From Sphingobacteriales bacterium (lineage in GTDB: Bacteria > Bacteroidota > Bacteroidia > Chitinophagales > Chitinophagaceae): DNA of 54,416 bases. The first letter of the stretch is position 1. Every line of letters begins with the position of its first letter. Below, in pieces: positions 1 to 8,978 of this stretch. The position numbers were made by a program, and so were the translations under genes. The notes beneath the pieces are model-generated. The model was not told the DNA's origin, did no database searches, and was given only the letters and a program-made list of their open reading frames with translations. The stretch lies in contig JACPOD010000092.1 of the NCBI GenBank assembly GCA_016185185.1, positions 1 to 54,416 on the forward strand. Direction: 5' to 3'.

Positions 1-762
1 ACTTCCTTCTGCAAATAAAGAATGGATAATATCGGTATATTGATAATGCAACTTCTTCGCAGCTTCGTAATCACCTTTCAATGCTGATCGTATCATTTCA
101 GAAAAACCTTTGGGGTAGGCATTGGCCACTACTGATACCACTCCTTCGGCGCCTACAGCAATCATGGGCAATGCAATACCATCATCACCACTGACGACCA
201 TAAAGTTGTCAGGTTTGTTTTTGATAATGTGATGGAACTGGTCAAAATTTCCGCAAGCCTCCTTCGTAGCAAAAATATTTTTGCATTCGCTGGCAATACG
301 TAATGTTGTTTCGGCTGTTACATTTTGTCCCGTGCGGCCCGGCACATTGTACATCATAATGGGCAGCGGTGTATTATCATTTAAAATTTTAAAATGCTGA
401 AATAAACCTTCCTGGTTGGGCTTGTTGTAGTATGGACTTACAACAAGAATTGCATCGTATCCTGTTAAATCAAATTCTTTAAACCCTTTCAATATCTCAC
501 TGGTATCATTACCTCCAATTCCTGCAATCAAAGCCACACGACTGTTATTAATTTTATGTACAAAAGAAAATACTTCCTGTTTTTCTTTACCATGAATAGT
601 GGCACTTTCGCCTGTTGTACCTAATACAACAATATACTCACACTTTCCATTGATGATGTGATTAATTAATTTTTCAAAAGCAGGATAATCAATATTCCCC
701 TTTTCATCAAACGGAGTAGCAATAGCCACTCCTGTTCCGGTAAACTTTTCTCTTAACGACAT
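1..762 (-). CDS. dapA: 4-hydroxy-tetrahydrodipicolinate synthase, 3' end missing
   Basis: DapA condenses pyruvate with aspartate semialdehyde in the cytoplasm, the first committed step to diaminopimelate and lysine. I translated it by hand because no stop codon lies inside the window. The start is the ATG at 762 and 254 codons are visible out of the roughly 290-300 usual for the family. The visible hallmarks are GTTGES (residues about 48-53), YYNKP, the tyrosine motif YNVPGRT, and TKEACG, which holds the Schiff-base lysine. It lies downstream of accA on the same strand with a 40-nt gap and may be cotranscribed with it. The reading frame is undamaged as far as it can be followed. The identification is firm; only the C-terminus lies outside. 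Confidence 0.95.
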   Translation of the reverse strand, partial: MSLREKFTGTGVAIATPFDEKGNIDYPAFEKLINHIINGKCEYIVVLGTTGESATIHGKEKQEVFSFVHKINNSRVALIAGIGGNDTSEILKGFKEFDLTGYDAILVVSPYYNKPNQEGLFQHFKILNDNTPLPIMMYNVPGRTGQNVTAETTLRIASECKNIFATKEACGNFDQFHHIIKNKPDNFMVVSGDDGIALPMIAVGAEGVVSVVANAYPKGFSEMIRSALKGDYEAAKKLHYQYTDIIHSLFAEGS

Positions 763-802
763 TTTATATGGTTGCTTGTTACTCGTTGCTGGTTATTTGT
801 TA

Positions 803-1413
803 TTATTCATTCACTTCATCCCAGAAGCCCATTTTGCAAAACTTCTCAATACGTTTATTCACTCTTTCTTCGGGTGCCATTTGCTTTAGCTCTTCAATAA
901 CGGGCAGCAAATATTTTTTCAACATAGCGCCTGCTTCATCATAATCCCAATGTGTTCCGCCGAGTGGCTCTGGAATAATTCCATCCACCAAACGAAACTC
1001 GTACATTTTGTCAGCAGTAAGTTTCAATTCTTCGGCGGCTTTTTCTTTCATATCCCAACTGCGCCACAAAATGGAAGAACAACTTTCGGGTGAGATAACA
1101 GTATACCAGGTATTCTCCAGCATAAACACTTTATCCCCCACACCAATACCTAATGCACCGTACACATTTTTTGTATATACTTTAATGTGTAAGGCCTGTC
1201 CGGATGACGGCTTAGTTGCACTTTTTGCCAACTGGTTAAGTGGCTGGTTATTTCCCTTCTTTTTTCAATGACCCTTTCTTCCAGCTCTTTTATGCTGTTG
1301 GATAAATCAATTTTATTTTTATCGGCCGTTTGCTGCAACTGGTCAATCTGCTCATACAGGTCCTTGATCGGCTTTTCAAATTCAAGAAATTGTCTGTTTT
1401 GGATAGATGGCAT
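803..1413 (-). pseudogene. accA: acetyl-CoA carboxylase carboxyltransferase subunit alpha, internally deleted
   Basis: AccA is the alpha subunit of the carboxyltransferase that moves a carboxyl group from biotin to acetyl-CoA to make malonyl-CoA for fatty acid synthesis. The first 85 codons from the ATG at 1413 match the AccA N-terminus (LEFEKPIKDLYEQI, then [12 protein letters not shown]). That frame then ends at a TAG. The C-terminal third continues in another frame from [10 protein letters not shown] through [11 protein letters not shown] and [11 protein letters not shown] to the stop at 803. About 203 residues remain of the usual 315-320, so roughly 115 residues (about 345 bp) are absent, together with a frame change at about 1160. 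The missing part contains the GHQKG region and the Gly-rich oxyanion segment, so neither piece can be active. accA is normally essential and single copy, so an assembly collapse is more likely than true loss. Confidence 0.9.
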
Positions 1414-1499
1414 AACGTGTTGTTATAAGGGCTGTAAAATTAAAGGGATAGGGTGAATTTTTTTAAAAAAGATTTACTCAATTTCAGGTGTTTTCCCCT

Positions 1500-1507
1500 T
1501 ATCTTTG
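1500..1507 (+). promoter_or_regulatory. Bacteroidota -7 element upstream of tRNA-Asp
   Basis: TATCTTTG matches the Bacteroidota -7 consensus TAnnTTTG and lies 44 nt before the tRNA. No clean TTTG -33 box is visible at the usual spacing, only T-rich sequence. The assignment is inferred from consensus and position. Confidence 0.45.
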
Positions 1508-1551
1508 CCATCCCAAAAAATAAAGTGTTCAGTAATGAAAACTTTATTTAA

Positions 1552-1625
1552 GGATCGGTAGTTCAGTTGGTTAGAATGCCGCCCTGTCACGGCGGAGGTC
1601 GCGGGTTCGAGTCCCGTCCGGTCCG
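1552..1625 (+). tRNA. tRNA-Asp (GTC)
   Basis: The sequence folds as a cloverleaf. The acceptor GGATCGG pairs with CCGGTCC, the anticodon stem CCGCC/GGCGG encloses the loop CTGTCAC with anticodon GTC, and the T arm contains GTTCGAG. The 3' CCA is not encoded. It stands alone, with its own promoter-like element upstream and a hairpin terminator immediately downstream. Confidence 0.97.
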
Positions 1626-1636
1626 CAAACGAAAAT

Positions 1637-1674
1637 AAAAAGCCGCTTAGGATATCAATTCTGAGCGGCTTTTT
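1637..1674 (+). terminator. rho-independent terminator after tRNA-Asp
   Basis: AAAAAGCCGCT and AGCGGCTTTTT form an inverted repeat around a loop of about 16 nt and end in a T run on the plus strand. The A-rich left arm means it could also work for minus-strand transcription. Confidence 0.85.
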
Positions 1675-1747
1675 ATTTACTGTTATTAATGTTTTACCAA
1701 CTTCCGTTTATATTCCTTTTTCGCTTCAGGAAAAAGTATCTTAGATT

Positions 1748-2416
1748 TTATAGTGGCAGGCTATTATTTTTTACAATTTTCAAGACCTCATTTGCATTTT
1801 TTGTGAGCTGTGCAAAATTTCCTGAATGAACAATCGCATTGGTAATGAATTTACTTCCCAGCCCTACGCTAACTACTCCGGCATTGTACCACGACCTCAG
1901 GCTTTCTTCTGTAACATCCACACCACCAGTTACTAAAAAATCAATACCACCAAACAACGGCTTAATTGCTGAAACAAAATCCGGTTTCAATAAATTACCC
2001 GGAAATAATTTAACCAGCTTATATCCTGCTTTCTCTGCTAAATGAATTTCTGCAGGTGTCATGCATCCCGGAATCCATAATACCTTATTTATATAGGCAG
2101 CATCGCTTACGCCATTATCAAAAACAGGACTTATTAAAAAATCGGCCCCGGCATTAATAAAAGCGTTTGCTTCATCAGAAGTTTTAATAGTGCCGGCCCC
2201 AATTAGCAAATCCGGCATGGAATGATTTCTTAATTCTATTAATGTTTTAAAAACAGGCAAGGCTTCTGTTCCCCGGTTGGTAAACTCAATAACTCTTATC
2301 CCTCCGAGGTATAGTGCGGAAGTAATACTTTTACAAACAGCTTCATTATCGTTATAAAATAAAGGCAGAATCCGCTGCTCTTTTATTCTGCCTGCAGCCA
2401 TAACTTCACTTATCAT
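1748..2416 (-). CDS. eda: KDPG/KHG aldolase (2-dehydro-3-deoxy-phosphogluconate aldolase)
   Basis: This class I aldolase splits 2-keto-3-deoxy-6-phosphogluconate (and in many members 4-hydroxy-2-oxoglutarate) into pyruvate and an aldehyde, the last step of the Entner-Doudoroff and hexuronate routes. Its 222 residues are slightly longer than the usual 205-215. Glu44 in IEFTNRG and Lys136 in VKLFPGN align with the catalytic Glu45 and Schiff-base Lys133 of E. coli Eda. GAGTIKT and IPGCMTP are further family motifs. It is divergent from a gluconate-type permease gene 208 bp away, which fits a role in sugar-acid catabolism. The gene names eda and kdgA are both used for this family. Confidence 0.92.
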   Translation of the reverse strand: MISEVMAAGRIKEQRILPLFYNDNEAVCKSITSALYLGGIRVIEFTNRGTEALPVFKTLIELRNHSMPDLLIGAGTIKTSDEANAFINAGADFLISPVFDNGVSDAAYINKVLWIPGCMTPAEIHLAEKAGYKLVKLFPGNLLKPDFVSAIKPLFGGIDFLVTGGVDVTEESLRSWYNAGVVSVGLGSKFITNAIVHSGNFAQLTKNANEVLKIVKNNSLPL

Positions 2417-2494
2417 TTTAAGATTACTTTAAATTGTTCCGGAATTTTTTCGTGACTTTTTTTAACCACTAATCTGCTACCCTCTTTATTTATA

Positions 2495-2502
2495 CAAATG
2501 TA
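2495..2502 (-). promoter_or_regulatory. Bacteroidota -7 element for the KDPG aldolase gene
   Basis: Read on the minus strand this is TACATTTG, a perfect TAnnTTTG, 79 nt upstream of the aldolase start. No convincing -33 TTTG box was found at 17-23 nt, so this is a moderate call. Confidence 0.4.
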
Positions 2503-2624
2503 GGCCAATGATAAAGACTTTTTTCATCATACAACCATTACTGGTTTTAAAAAATAATTCATACGCTTCCTGTAAAGTATTTAATTTATTTTTAAAGATG
2601 TTGTTTTAATACCCAATACATTTC

Positions 2625-3935
2625 ATGAGCACAATTATTATCATCTTATTTGCTATTGCACTGCAAGTGTTTTTAACCATCAAAAAAGTTAGCCCTTTTT
2701 TATCATTGTTGATGGTAGCGATCATATCGGGCCTGTGTCTTGGCATGCCCCCGCAACAATTGGTGCAGTCGATAGAAAAAGGTGTGGGGAGTACATTAGG
2801 GGGATTAGTCCTGGTTATTTGTTTGGGTGCTGTACTGGGTAAAATATTAGAAGAAAGTGGAGCTGCAGAAAAAATTGCTGTAACGCTTATCAAAACATTT
2901 GGTGAAAAAAATATCCAATGGGCGGTATTATTAACGGGCTTTTTAATTGGCATCCCACTTTATTATAATGCAGGTTTTATTATTTTAATTCCACTGGTGT
3001 TTATGCTGGTACGAAAAACCGGGCTGCCTCTTCTATATATTGCAGTACCTATGGCAGCCTCATTAAGTACCACTCATTGTTTTTTACCGCCGCATCCGGG
3101 ACCGGTAGTGTTAGCAAATGCATTTAACGCTAACATCGGGAAAACACTGCTATATGGTATTTGTATTGCTATTCCGGCAGTCATTATTGCCGGGCCACTA
3201 CTGGCAAAAGGCTTAAAGAAAATCACATCAACAAATCCAAATCTATTTTTTGCTGAAGAAAATAAAAACAAACTGCTACCTCAGGCATTGCCTTCGTTTT
3301 TAATTGCCCTGACACCTGTACTATTAATAACACTATCCGTTATTGGAGAAAATTTTTTACCAGAAGGTTTATTAAAAACCATATTCTTATTTATAGGGAA
3401 TACCACAATTTCTTTACTCCTTTCCGTTGTTATTGCATTTGTTTATTTCGGTCAAATGAAAAAAATACCAATGGAAACACAAATGAAGTGGCTTTCCAAT
3501 GCTATCAGTGGTATTGCCGTTATTTTATTAATCATCACTGCAGGTGGCGTATTTAAACAAGTGTTAACGGATAGTGGAACCGGGGCATATATCTCTTCAT
3601 TCAGCAGTAAATGGCATATGCCCCCTTTGATTTTTGCGTGGGTTGTTACCGCCCTGCTCAGGGTAATGCTGGGTTCGGCAACGGTTGCCGGTCTTACTGC
3701 ATCAGGTGTGGTATTACCTTTAATGGCCGGGCATAATGTATCGCCGGAGTTAATGGTTTTGGCAGTGGGCAGTGGCAGTGTATTTGGCTCGCACATTAAT
3801 GATTCTGGTTTCTGGATGTTCAAGGAATTTTTTCAATTAACATTAAAGCAAACATTTCTTTCGTGGACGGTGATGGAAACTATTATTTCAATTGTGGGAT
3901 TAATTGGTGTTTTGATTCTTAACTTAATTATTTAA
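2625..3935 (+). CDS. gntP: GntP-family gluconate:H+ symporter
   Basis: GntP permeases import gluconate or related sugar acids with protons across the inner membrane. The 436-residue length is normal for the family. The protein is almost wholly hydrophobic, with about 12 or more membrane segments. The motif GAVLGKILEESGAAEKIA near residues 68-85 and the SHINDSGFW segment near the C-terminus are family signatures. The gene is divergent from the KDPG aldolase gene, so gluconate uptake feeding an Entner-Doudoroff-type pathway is plausible. The exact substrate cannot be read from sequence. Confidence 0.92.
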   Translation: MSTIIIILFAIALQVFLTIKKVSPFLSLLMVAIISGLCLGMPPQQLVQSIEKGVGSTLGGLVLVICLGAVLGKILEESGAAEKIAVTLIKTFGEKNIQWAVLLTGFLIGIPLYYNAGFIILIPLVFMLVRKTGLPLLYIAVPMAASLSTTHCFLPPHPGPVVLANAFNANIGKTLLYGICIAIPAVIIAGPLLAKGLKKITSTNPNLFFAEENKNKLLPQALPSFLIALTPVLLITLSVIGENFLPEGLLKTIFLFIGNTTISLLLSVVIAFVYFGQMKKIPMETQMKWLSNAISGIAVILLIITAGGVFKQVLTDSGTGAYISSFSSKWHMPPLIFAWVVTALLRVMLGSATVAGLTASGVVLPLMAGHNVSPELMVLAVGSGSVFGSHINDSGFWMFKEFFQLTLKQTFLSWTVMETIISIVGLIGVLILNLII

Positions 3936-3963
3936 CCCGTTACACATTTTTTATCATACTAAA

Positions 3964-3999
3964 AAAGCCCCACAGTTTAATGATGGGGCTTTGTTTTTT
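3964..3999. terminator. bidirectional terminator between gntP and the sodium/sugar symporter gene
   Basis: AAAGCCCCA and TGGGGCTTT form a 9-bp stem around an 11-nt loop. T-rich sequence follows on the plus strand and an A run precedes, so it can end both convergent genes. Confidence 0.85.
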
Positions 4000-4014
4000 T
4001 GCGTTAAAAATATT

Positions 4015-5694
4015 TTACCAGTATGCAGTATAAAGCGCCACCAATAATCCAATAATTATTAAGGCCCCTGCTGCAAAAGCAGTAGAAGTTTTAAACATAC
4101 TGGAATCAATTTCCAGTCCATGAGGTGTAATACCTTTCCGGTTTTCAATTTTACTGATGATATACATGCCTATTACGCAAAGCACAAATACAATTGCCAT
4201 CCTGTCCAGGAAGGGAATTTCAAAAATTCCGTTTGCATTTACTACGGCAAAACCAATATTGTGTAATGGTTCAAGGTTTATTAAATCGGGAAGAAACTTA
4301 AGGATAACAGAAAAAATAAATCCTCCTATGGTAGCAAATAATGCTGCGTTGGAAGTAGTTTTTTTCCAGAAGAATCCAAGGAGGAACATGGCAAAAATTC
4401 CCGGTGATACAAACCCTGTATATTCCTGGATATACTGAAACCCTTGTTTACCTTCTCCCATTAATGAGTCCCCTAATCCGATGGTCAGAATTACACCAAT
4501 AATTGTTGAAACAATAATGGCAACCTTACCCATGTACACCAGTTGTTTTTCTGTTGCCTCTTTATTGAATACTTTTTTATAAATGTCAAGTGTAAAAATT
4601 GTACTGATACTATTAACTTTTGCAGCAAGCGACGAGATAACTGTTGCTGCAAAAGCTGCTACTGTTACTCCTTTTACTCCCACCGGTAATAGTTTTAATA
4701 AAACCGGATATGCTTTGTTACTATCTGCTACAACCTGGCCATCTTTGGAAATATTTATAAGCGAAGTATCTATCAGGTTATGCTGGTACATATAAAATAT
4801 AGCAATACCGGGTATCACAATAATTAAAGGCATCAGCATCTTTAAAAATGCAGCAAACAATAATCCCTGTCTTGCAACAGGCAGGCTGGCACCTAATGCT
4901 CTTTGTGTTATGTATTGGTTACATCCCCAATAATTAAGATTAGCGATCCACATACCACCAATCAATACACTGATACCAGGTAAATCAATATAATGCGGGT
5001 TGTCTTTTTTGAAGATCATGTGAAAATGATCTGAAACTTCGGATTGCAAAATTGAAAAACCTTTTGAAAGTCCATCATTACCACCGATTATATTTAATGA
5101 TATATATAAACCGATAAACCCACTCAATACCAAAAAGAATACTTGTATGGCTGAGGTATAGCCCACCACTTTCATTCCTCCTAAGGCAATGAAAATAGCA
5201 AAGATGGCCAGTAATAAAACACATAATAGAAAACTCCATCCACTAATTCCTGCAATGGCAACTGCTCCCAGGTATAAAATAGAAAGAAGATTCACTACCA
5301 CATAGAGTAATAACCAGAAAACAGCCATAATCATGGCTACCCTGCTATTGTATCTTTCATGCAGGAACTGCGGCATTGTAAAAATTTTATTCTTCAGGTA
5401 AACCGGCATGAAGAATACAGCCACAATAATCAGCGTTAATGCTGCCATCCATTCGTAAGATGATATAGCCAACCCCAGTTGGAAACCGGAGCCACTCATA
5501 CCTGTCATTTGCTCTGCAGAAATATTAGAGGCAATTAATGAGGCCCCAATAGCCCACCATGTTAAAGATCCTTTAGCCAGGAAAAAATCAGCAGAGCTGG
5601 CCTCTGCCGCCTTTTTACGCTTATAGATCCAGTAACCATAAATTGTAACAAGAACAAAATAAAGCAGGACGATTATCCAATCGAGTTGCAGCAT
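4015..5694 (-). CDS. sodium/sugar symporter of the SSS family (vSGLT-like)
   Basis: This inner-membrane symporter imports glucose or galactose with sodium. The 559-residue protein follows Vibrio vSGLT along its whole length. The sugar-contact residues of vSGLT are kept: Gln in ISAEQ (Q69), Glu in SYEWM (E88), Asn and the gate Tyr in NLNYWG (N260, Y263), Lys in FAAFLK (K294) and Gln in FQYIQEYTG (Q428). About 14 membrane helices are apparent. The gene lies 98 nt downstream of a galactose mutarotase gene on the same strand, a classic pairing in which the mutarotase supplies the right anomer. It is terminated by the hairpin shared with gntP. Residue equivalences are from memory of the vSGLT structure. 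Confidence 0.92.
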   Translation of the reverse strand: MLQLDWIIVLLYFVLVTIYGYWIYKRKKAAEASSADFFLAKGSLTWWAIGASLIASNISAEQMTGMSGSGFQLGLAISSYEWMAALTLIIVAVFFMPVYLKNKIFTMPQFLHERYNSRVAMIMAVFWLLLYVVVNLLSILYLGAVAIAGISGWSFLLCVLLLAIFAIFIALGGMKVVGYTSAIQVFFLVLSGFIGLYISLNIIGGNDGLSKGFSILQSEVSDHFHMIFKKDNPHYIDLPGISVLIGGMWIANLNYWGCNQYITQRALGASLPVARQGLLFAAFLKMLMPLIIVIPGIAIFYMYQHNLIDTSLINISKDGQVVADSNKAYPVLLKLLPVGVKGVTVAAFAATVISSLAAKVNSISTIFTLDIYKKVFNKEATEKQLVYMGKVAIIVSTIIGVILTIGLGDSLMGEGKQGFQYIQEYTGFVSPGIFAMFLLGFFWKKTTSNAALFATIGGFIFSVILKFLPDLINLEPLHNIGFAVVNANGIFEIPFLDRMAIVFVLCVIGMYIISKIENRKGITPHGLEIDSSMFKTSTAFAAGALIIIGLLVALYTAYW

Positions 5695-5792
5695 AACAAT
5701 TAATTTTGGGTTGTTGTAAATAAAATAAATTTCAACAATAAACAGTCCGTTATCACCGGCCTGTAATATACTTTAAATATGCTACTATTATT

Positions 5793-6925
5793 TTAATGAC
5801 GTAACAGAAATTTTATACTTAGTGATAGCATGGTATTTTCTCCCGGCTTTAACAAGGTACCGGGGAAGCCGGGTTTGTTAGGAGAGTCGGGATAATGTTG
5901 TGTTTCCAAACTGAGAGCGGCATGAAGTTTAATTGGTTTGCCATCAACTGATTTTATAGTTCCATCCAAAAAATTACCAGAATAAAATTGAAGCCCGGGC
6001 TCTGTAGTAAACACTTCTAATTTTCTTCCGCTAATTGAATCAGAAAGTGTGGCGACCAATTCTATACCGGCATTTTTACGGTTTAAAACAAAATTATGGT
6101 CGTACCCCCCCCTTCTACATTAGCAATCCGTTCGCCAATTTTATGCGGCTGCAAAAAATCAAACGCTGTTCCTTTCACATCTTTCAATTCACTAGTTGGA
6201 ATTAACCCTTTATCAACCGGTGTATATTTATCAGCATTTACCTACAATTCGTGATTGAGAATGGAATTCGTTACATCGCCGGTTAAATTGAAATAGCTGT
6301 GATTGGTTAGGTTTACTACAGTTGGTTTATCTGTTTCAGCACTATAATCAATTACCAACTCATCATTATCTGTCAACGCATACATTACTGTAACTTTTAA
6401 ATTACCCGGATACCCCTCTTCTCCATCTTTACTTAAATAACTTAAGGTTAAAGAAGCTGTACTGTCTGACGGCACAGCATCCCATACCACTTTATCAAAA
6501 CCTTTATTACCACCGTGCAAATGATTTTCTCCATTATTGGTGGCAAGATGATAGGTGGTTGTATCAATTTTAAATACACCTTTACCAATCCTATTCCCAT
6601 AACAGCCAATAAGAGCGCCAAAATAAGATGGTTTAGCCAGGTAACCGCCCAGGCTATCAAACCCCAGCACCACATTGTTTTTATTCGCATTTTTATCCGG
6701 TGTTATCCACGATGTAACTGTACCACCATAATTGGCGATTTTCACCTGCACACCATTCGTATTCGTCAGCGTATATAAATCAACCTGCTTCCCATCTGTT
6801 TCACCCCAGGCCTGCTTTAGAATTTTTGTATTGGAATTATTTTCTTTTTTCTCTGAACTGTTACATGATGTTATAACTGACATACTCATTACTATCATAA
6901 TTAAAGTCTGAATAAAATATTTCAT
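5793..6925 (-). pseudogene. galM: aldose 1-epimerase (galactose mutarotase) lipoprotein, two lesions
   Basis: Aldose 1-epimerase interconverts alpha and beta anomers of galactose and glucose. The start at 6925 gives a signal peptide ending in the lipobox VITSC, so this is a periplasm-facing lipoprotein version. YGNRIGKG, GENHLHGG (catalytic His) and NHSYFNL are visible before an in-frame TAG at 6242-6244, directly after ILNHEL. The same frame continues with NADKYTPVD up to a run of 8 G (6105-6112). The family motif GGGYDHNFVLN would need 9 G, and after the run the protein continues one frame over to the stop at 5793. A nonsense codon plus a 1-nt loss in a homopolymer therefore split the gene. 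It precedes the sodium/sugar symporter. Sequencing error could explain the G-run lesion, but hardly the TAG. Confidence 0.88.
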
Positions 6926-7386
6926 TAAACAAATCATTTAAAGTGACAATAAATTTACCTATTTAAGATTTAAAACAACAAGTAAGGGAGAGATAATTAT
7001 CTGATCATTTTAACTTAGTGCAATTCCGTGGCTAACATCAACTGCTTAAAAAGTTTGATAGTGTAACGTTTTATACCGGGAAAACATTAATTATACCAAA
7101 GCTATCCTCCTTTTAACTATTCAAACAAAGGGTGAACCTGCCTGCAAAGGGCTTAATAAAGCCCTTAAAAACCATTTTTCTCCTGCTGAGGGCTAAATCA
7201 ATTGGTCGGGTTCCGGGAATAAATTAGTTTTACAAACTGGTAATTCATCCTGTCTCTATGTATAAACATTGACTGGTCCGTGTTCCAGTTATTCTCCGGT
7301 TTTCCGGATCTTGCCAAAACTAACTGCTCATTATAATTTCCCTTAAGGCAATTTTATTTTTTAAACATTAAATATCCAGCTGGAGC
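6926..7386. other. intergenic region with a small hairpin and no recognised gene
   Basis: This divergent spacer of about 460 nt lies between the mutarotase and the L,D-transpeptidase genes. It holds an 8-bp inverted repeat (AAGGGCTT, loop AATA, AAGCCCTT) at 7147-7166 without a T run, and a smaller CCGG/CCGG hairpin near 7300. I found no long open frame, no tRNA-like fold and no clear TAnnTTTG promoter in it. Confidence 0.5.
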
Positions 7387-7512
7387 ATGAAGCGATTGAA
7401 TAAAAACCTCCGTACAGTTTATTTTTTTGTAAACTCAGTATTTTTATTTCTGTTACACTTCCCGTTTGTATTTGCTAAATCAGCGCCTTACAAAATTAAA
7501 CGGCTTATCTAA
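7387..7512 (+). other. signal-peptide leader frame, out of frame with the downstream L,D-transpeptidase
   Basis: An ATG at 7387 opens a 41-codon frame with a textbook export signal: MKRLNKNLR, a hydrophobic core (VFLFLLHFPFVFA) and KSAPYK, then a stop at 7510-7512. The catalytic domain is in the next frame. Skipping one A in the run at 7492-7495 would join KSAPYK to LNGLSKN and give a normal exported protein. I infer a 1-nt insertion here, either real or a sequencing error. Confidence 0.65.
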
Positions 7513-8050
7513 AAACATTTTTGAGATGGCTGTTAAGGGCCTGGAAAAACTTAAAGTATCCGGTTTGCAGATGTCAGACAATATTATATCTATAGCTGAT
7601 TTCAGCCAGCCATCATCCAATAAACGGCTTTATATCATTGATCTTAATAATTACACTCTTTTGTTCCAGACATATGTCGCACATGGTCAAAAATCGGGTA
7701 AAGAATTTGCTGAAAAGTTCTCAAACCGTCCGCATTCATACCAAAGCAGCCCCGGTTTTTATATCACTATGGACCCTTATACAGGCAGCAATGGCTATTC
7801 CCTTAAACTTAATGGTGTAGAAGAAGGGATCAATGACAATGCCTTAAACCGGGACATTGTTATTCATGGTGCCCCCTATGTAAGTGAAAAATTGATAGGG
7901 CGACAGGGATATATTGGCAGAAGCCAGGGATGTCCTGCCGTTCCGCAAAACCTATCCCACGAAATAATAGAGACCATAAAAAATGGCACCTGCCTGTTTA
8001 TTTACACGGGACAATCTTCGTATCTTCAACATTCTGCTTTAATTAATTAG
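7466..8050 (+). CDS. murein L,D-transpeptidase catalytic domain family protein (YkuD_2-like), N-terminal frame disrupted
   Basis: The protein belongs to the YkuD-related L,D-transpeptidase-like family that acts in the periplasm on peptidoglycan or its cross-links. The catalytic region is complete: IADFSQPSS, LYIIDL, VAHGQKSGKEFA, IHGAPYVS and the nucleophile motif SQGCPAVP. The listed start at 7466 is a TTG inside the frame and is probably not the true start, because a good signal peptide lies in the neighbouring frame from ATG 7387 and appears separated by a 1-nt shift. Homologues carry such a signal peptide directly before the GLSK segment. If the shift is real, the protein would not be exported and would be useless. 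Confidence 0.82.
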   Translation: MYLLNQRLTKLNGLSKNIFEMAVKGLEKLKVSGLQMSDNIISIADFSQPSSNKRLYIIDLNNYTLLFQTYVAHGQKSGKEFAEKFSNRPHSYQSSPGFYITMDPYTGSNGYSLKLNGVEEGINDNALNRDIVIHGAPYVSEKLIGRQGYIGRSQGCPAVPQNLSHEIIETIKNGTCLFIYTGQSSYLQHSALIN

Positions 8051-8138
8051 CAACGGCATTATCGTTTTATAAAACAAGATACTGGAATACCAAATCCTAT
8101 CTTGTACATCATTATATTTGACTTCTAAACTGCAAAGA

Positions 8139-8968
8139 ATGCTGAAAGTTGGTGTATTTGGCGTAGGCCATCTTGGAAAATTTCATCTCAATAACTGGAA
8201 AGAAATGGCTGGTGTTGAACTGGTTGGTTTTTTTGATCCTAACGATGCTACTGCAAAAGATGTAACCGATAAGTATAAGATCAAAAGATATAACGAGAAT
8301 TGGTAAAACTGGTAAAAGAAGCAGGTGTTAAATTACAAGTAGGGCATGTAGAACGGTTCAATCCCGCATTTATGGCTTTGCAGGGAGTTACAATAAATCC
8401 AATGTTTATTGAAGTACATCGCCTGGCACAATTTAACCCAAGAGGTACCGAAGTAAGTGTGATCCTCGATTTAATGATTCATGATATCGATATCATTCTC
8501 AGCCTTATTAACAGTGACGTAAAAAATATTTCTGCAAACGGTGTAGCGGTTATGACAGATACTCCGGATATCGCTAACGTACGGATAGAGTTTGACAATG
8601 GTTGTGTAGCCAATCTTACCAGTAGCCGCATCAGCATGAAGAAAATGCGCAAAATGCGTCTCTTTCAGCGGGATGCCTATATCGGTATTGATTTCCTGGA
8701 AAAGAAAACCGAAATTATCAAAATGAAAACACCTGAAGACAGTACCAATTTTACATTTGATATTGAAACACCTGGTGGTAAAAAAACGCTGGCTATCGCA
8801 AATCCCGTTATTAAAGAAGTTAATGCCATCAAAGCTGAGCTGGAACAATTCATCCATTCTATTACCAATAATACCCCAACAGCAGTGAGTGAATTCGATG
8901 GATTAAGAGCCATGGATATTGCACACCAGATTCTACAAAAAATTCAAAGAAGCAACCATACGATCTAG
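8139..8968 (+). pseudogene. Gfo/Idh/MocA family oxidoreductase, internally deleted
   Basis: Members are NAD(P)-dependent sugar dehydrogenases, here next to a polysaccharide sugar transferase. The ATG at 8139 starts MLKVGVFGVGHLGKFHLNNW, the GxGxxG Rossmann motif, and continues for about 54 residues to KIKRYNEN, where a stop follows. The rest resumes in another frame at 8300 with LVKLVKEAGVKLQVGHVERF and runs to 8968. About 276 residues remain of the usual 320-325. The missing stretch of about 48 residues (roughly 145 bp) should contain the EKP motif with its conserved lysine. The lesion sits at about 8294-8302. It is 10 nt upstream of the sugar transferase gene, so the two probably formed an operon. 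Confidence 0.87.
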
Positions 8969-8978
8969 TTAACGGCTC

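Noticed and set aside
803-8968. Introns or inteins as the reason for split accA and Gfo/Idh/MocA genes
   Set aside because: These would add sequence between the parts; here the parts are adjacent and sequence is missing.
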